From contig CAJWLW010000236.1 in NCBI GenBank assembly GCA_913042885.1, positions 1 through 7,687 of the forward strand: DNA of 7,687 nt, written 5' to 3'. The position numbers and the translations under genes are program-made. How positions within the stretch are numbered: position 1 is the stretch's first letter; every line of letters begins with the position of its first letter. Positions 7,534-7,687 of this stretch are shown one piece after another. The notes under the pieces are model-generated. The model had not been told where the DNA came from, searched no databases, and saw only the letters and a list, made by a program, of their open reading frames with translations. This DNA is from an uncultured Lentisphaeria bacterium. Its GTDB lineage: Bacteria > Verrucomicrobiota > Lentisphaeria > JABSQK01 > CAJWLW01.

Positions 7534-7687
7534 ATGCCACCGGCGCTGGTGCTAGTCGCCATTCTCCTGTACGGCCGTACACTGGGATTCGAGTTCACCA
7601 ACTGGGATGACCAGTCCTATATTCTCGGCAACCCGTACCTGCGCTCGTTCTCCGTCGACAACATCAAGGCACTGCTGACTCCCGGCA
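7534..7687 (+). CDS. N-terminus of a polytopic membrane protein, probably GT-C glycosyltransferase-like (partial)
   Basis: The last 51 codons of the window are open. They begin with a transmembrane segment (about residues 3-17) followed by FEFTNWDDQSYILGNP at 19-34. A short first membrane helix leading into an 'F-x-N-x-DD-x-x-Y-x-x-N-P' loop is typical of GT-C fold proteins. These include the PMT/ArnT-like enzymes and the large TPR-containing membrane proteins, where the acidic pair (Asp25, Asp26) sits in the first extracytoplasmic loop and helps bind the lipid-linked sugar donor. ATG 7534 has GGAAAG at 7522-7527, six bases upstream. The frame is also open to a TTG at 7474 that overlaps the purM stop and would add 20 hydrophilic residues ending in KPW, a plausible cytoplasmic N-tail, so the start is uncertain. 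The gene is cut by the window edge, so function and the presence of TPR repeats cannot be verified here. Confidence 0.6.
   Translation, partial: MPPALVLVAILLYGRTLGFEFTNWDDQSYILGNPYLRSFSVDNIKALLTPG

Overview
This is an ordinary bacterial chromosomal segment of roughly 60% GC, tightly packed with housekeeping genes. Phage, insertion-sequence, CRISPR, rRNA and tRNA signals are absent as far as I can read. A Planctomycetes-Verrucomicrobia-Lentisphaerae/Kiritimatiellae type of organism is my best guess. The clues are a secreted thioredoxin-like protein with a GSDWCGWC active site, a stand-alone OleC-type ligase, a dispersed-type ACAGGAT intergenic repeat, sparse Shine-Dalgarno use and a large membrane glycosyltransferase-like gene starting at the right edge. 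This is inference from memory of families, not a phylogeny.

Layout. The left edge (2-214) holds the end of a Mur ligase, most likely murC. It is followed on the same strand by ddl (307-1233), a normal wall-precursor pairing. A 314-base non-coding stretch with a nested inverted repeat (1258-1311) precedes coaBC (1548-2771), the bifunctional coenzyme A enzyme. Closely behind comes an exported thioredoxin-like protein (2800-3318). A 160-240 base spacer with two small hairpins leads to an OleC-like beta-lactone synthetase / acyl-adenylate ligase (conventional start 3561, stop 5150). Its coding homology clearly begins upstream of any usable ATG/GTG/TTG in frame.

The right half is built around a divergent promoter region (6224-6430). 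Leftwards runs gap, a eukaryote-like glyceraldehyde-3-phosphate dehydrogenase, convergent with oleC. Rightwards runs purM (6431-7477), then the beginning of a polytopic membrane protein that resembles GT-C glycosyltransferases (7534 to the window end). Two good sigma70-like promoters sit back to back with only 8 bases between their -35 boxes.

The genes do not form one pathway: peptidoglycan (murC, ddl), CoA synthesis (coaBC), envelope redox (thioredoxin-like), possible hydrocarbon/beta-lactone lipid chemistry (oleC), glycolysis (gap) and purine synthesis (purM). I found no convincing undescribed system. The points most worth checking are the 5' end of oleC, the intergenic repeat, the back-to-back gap/purM promoters and the eukaryote-like gap.
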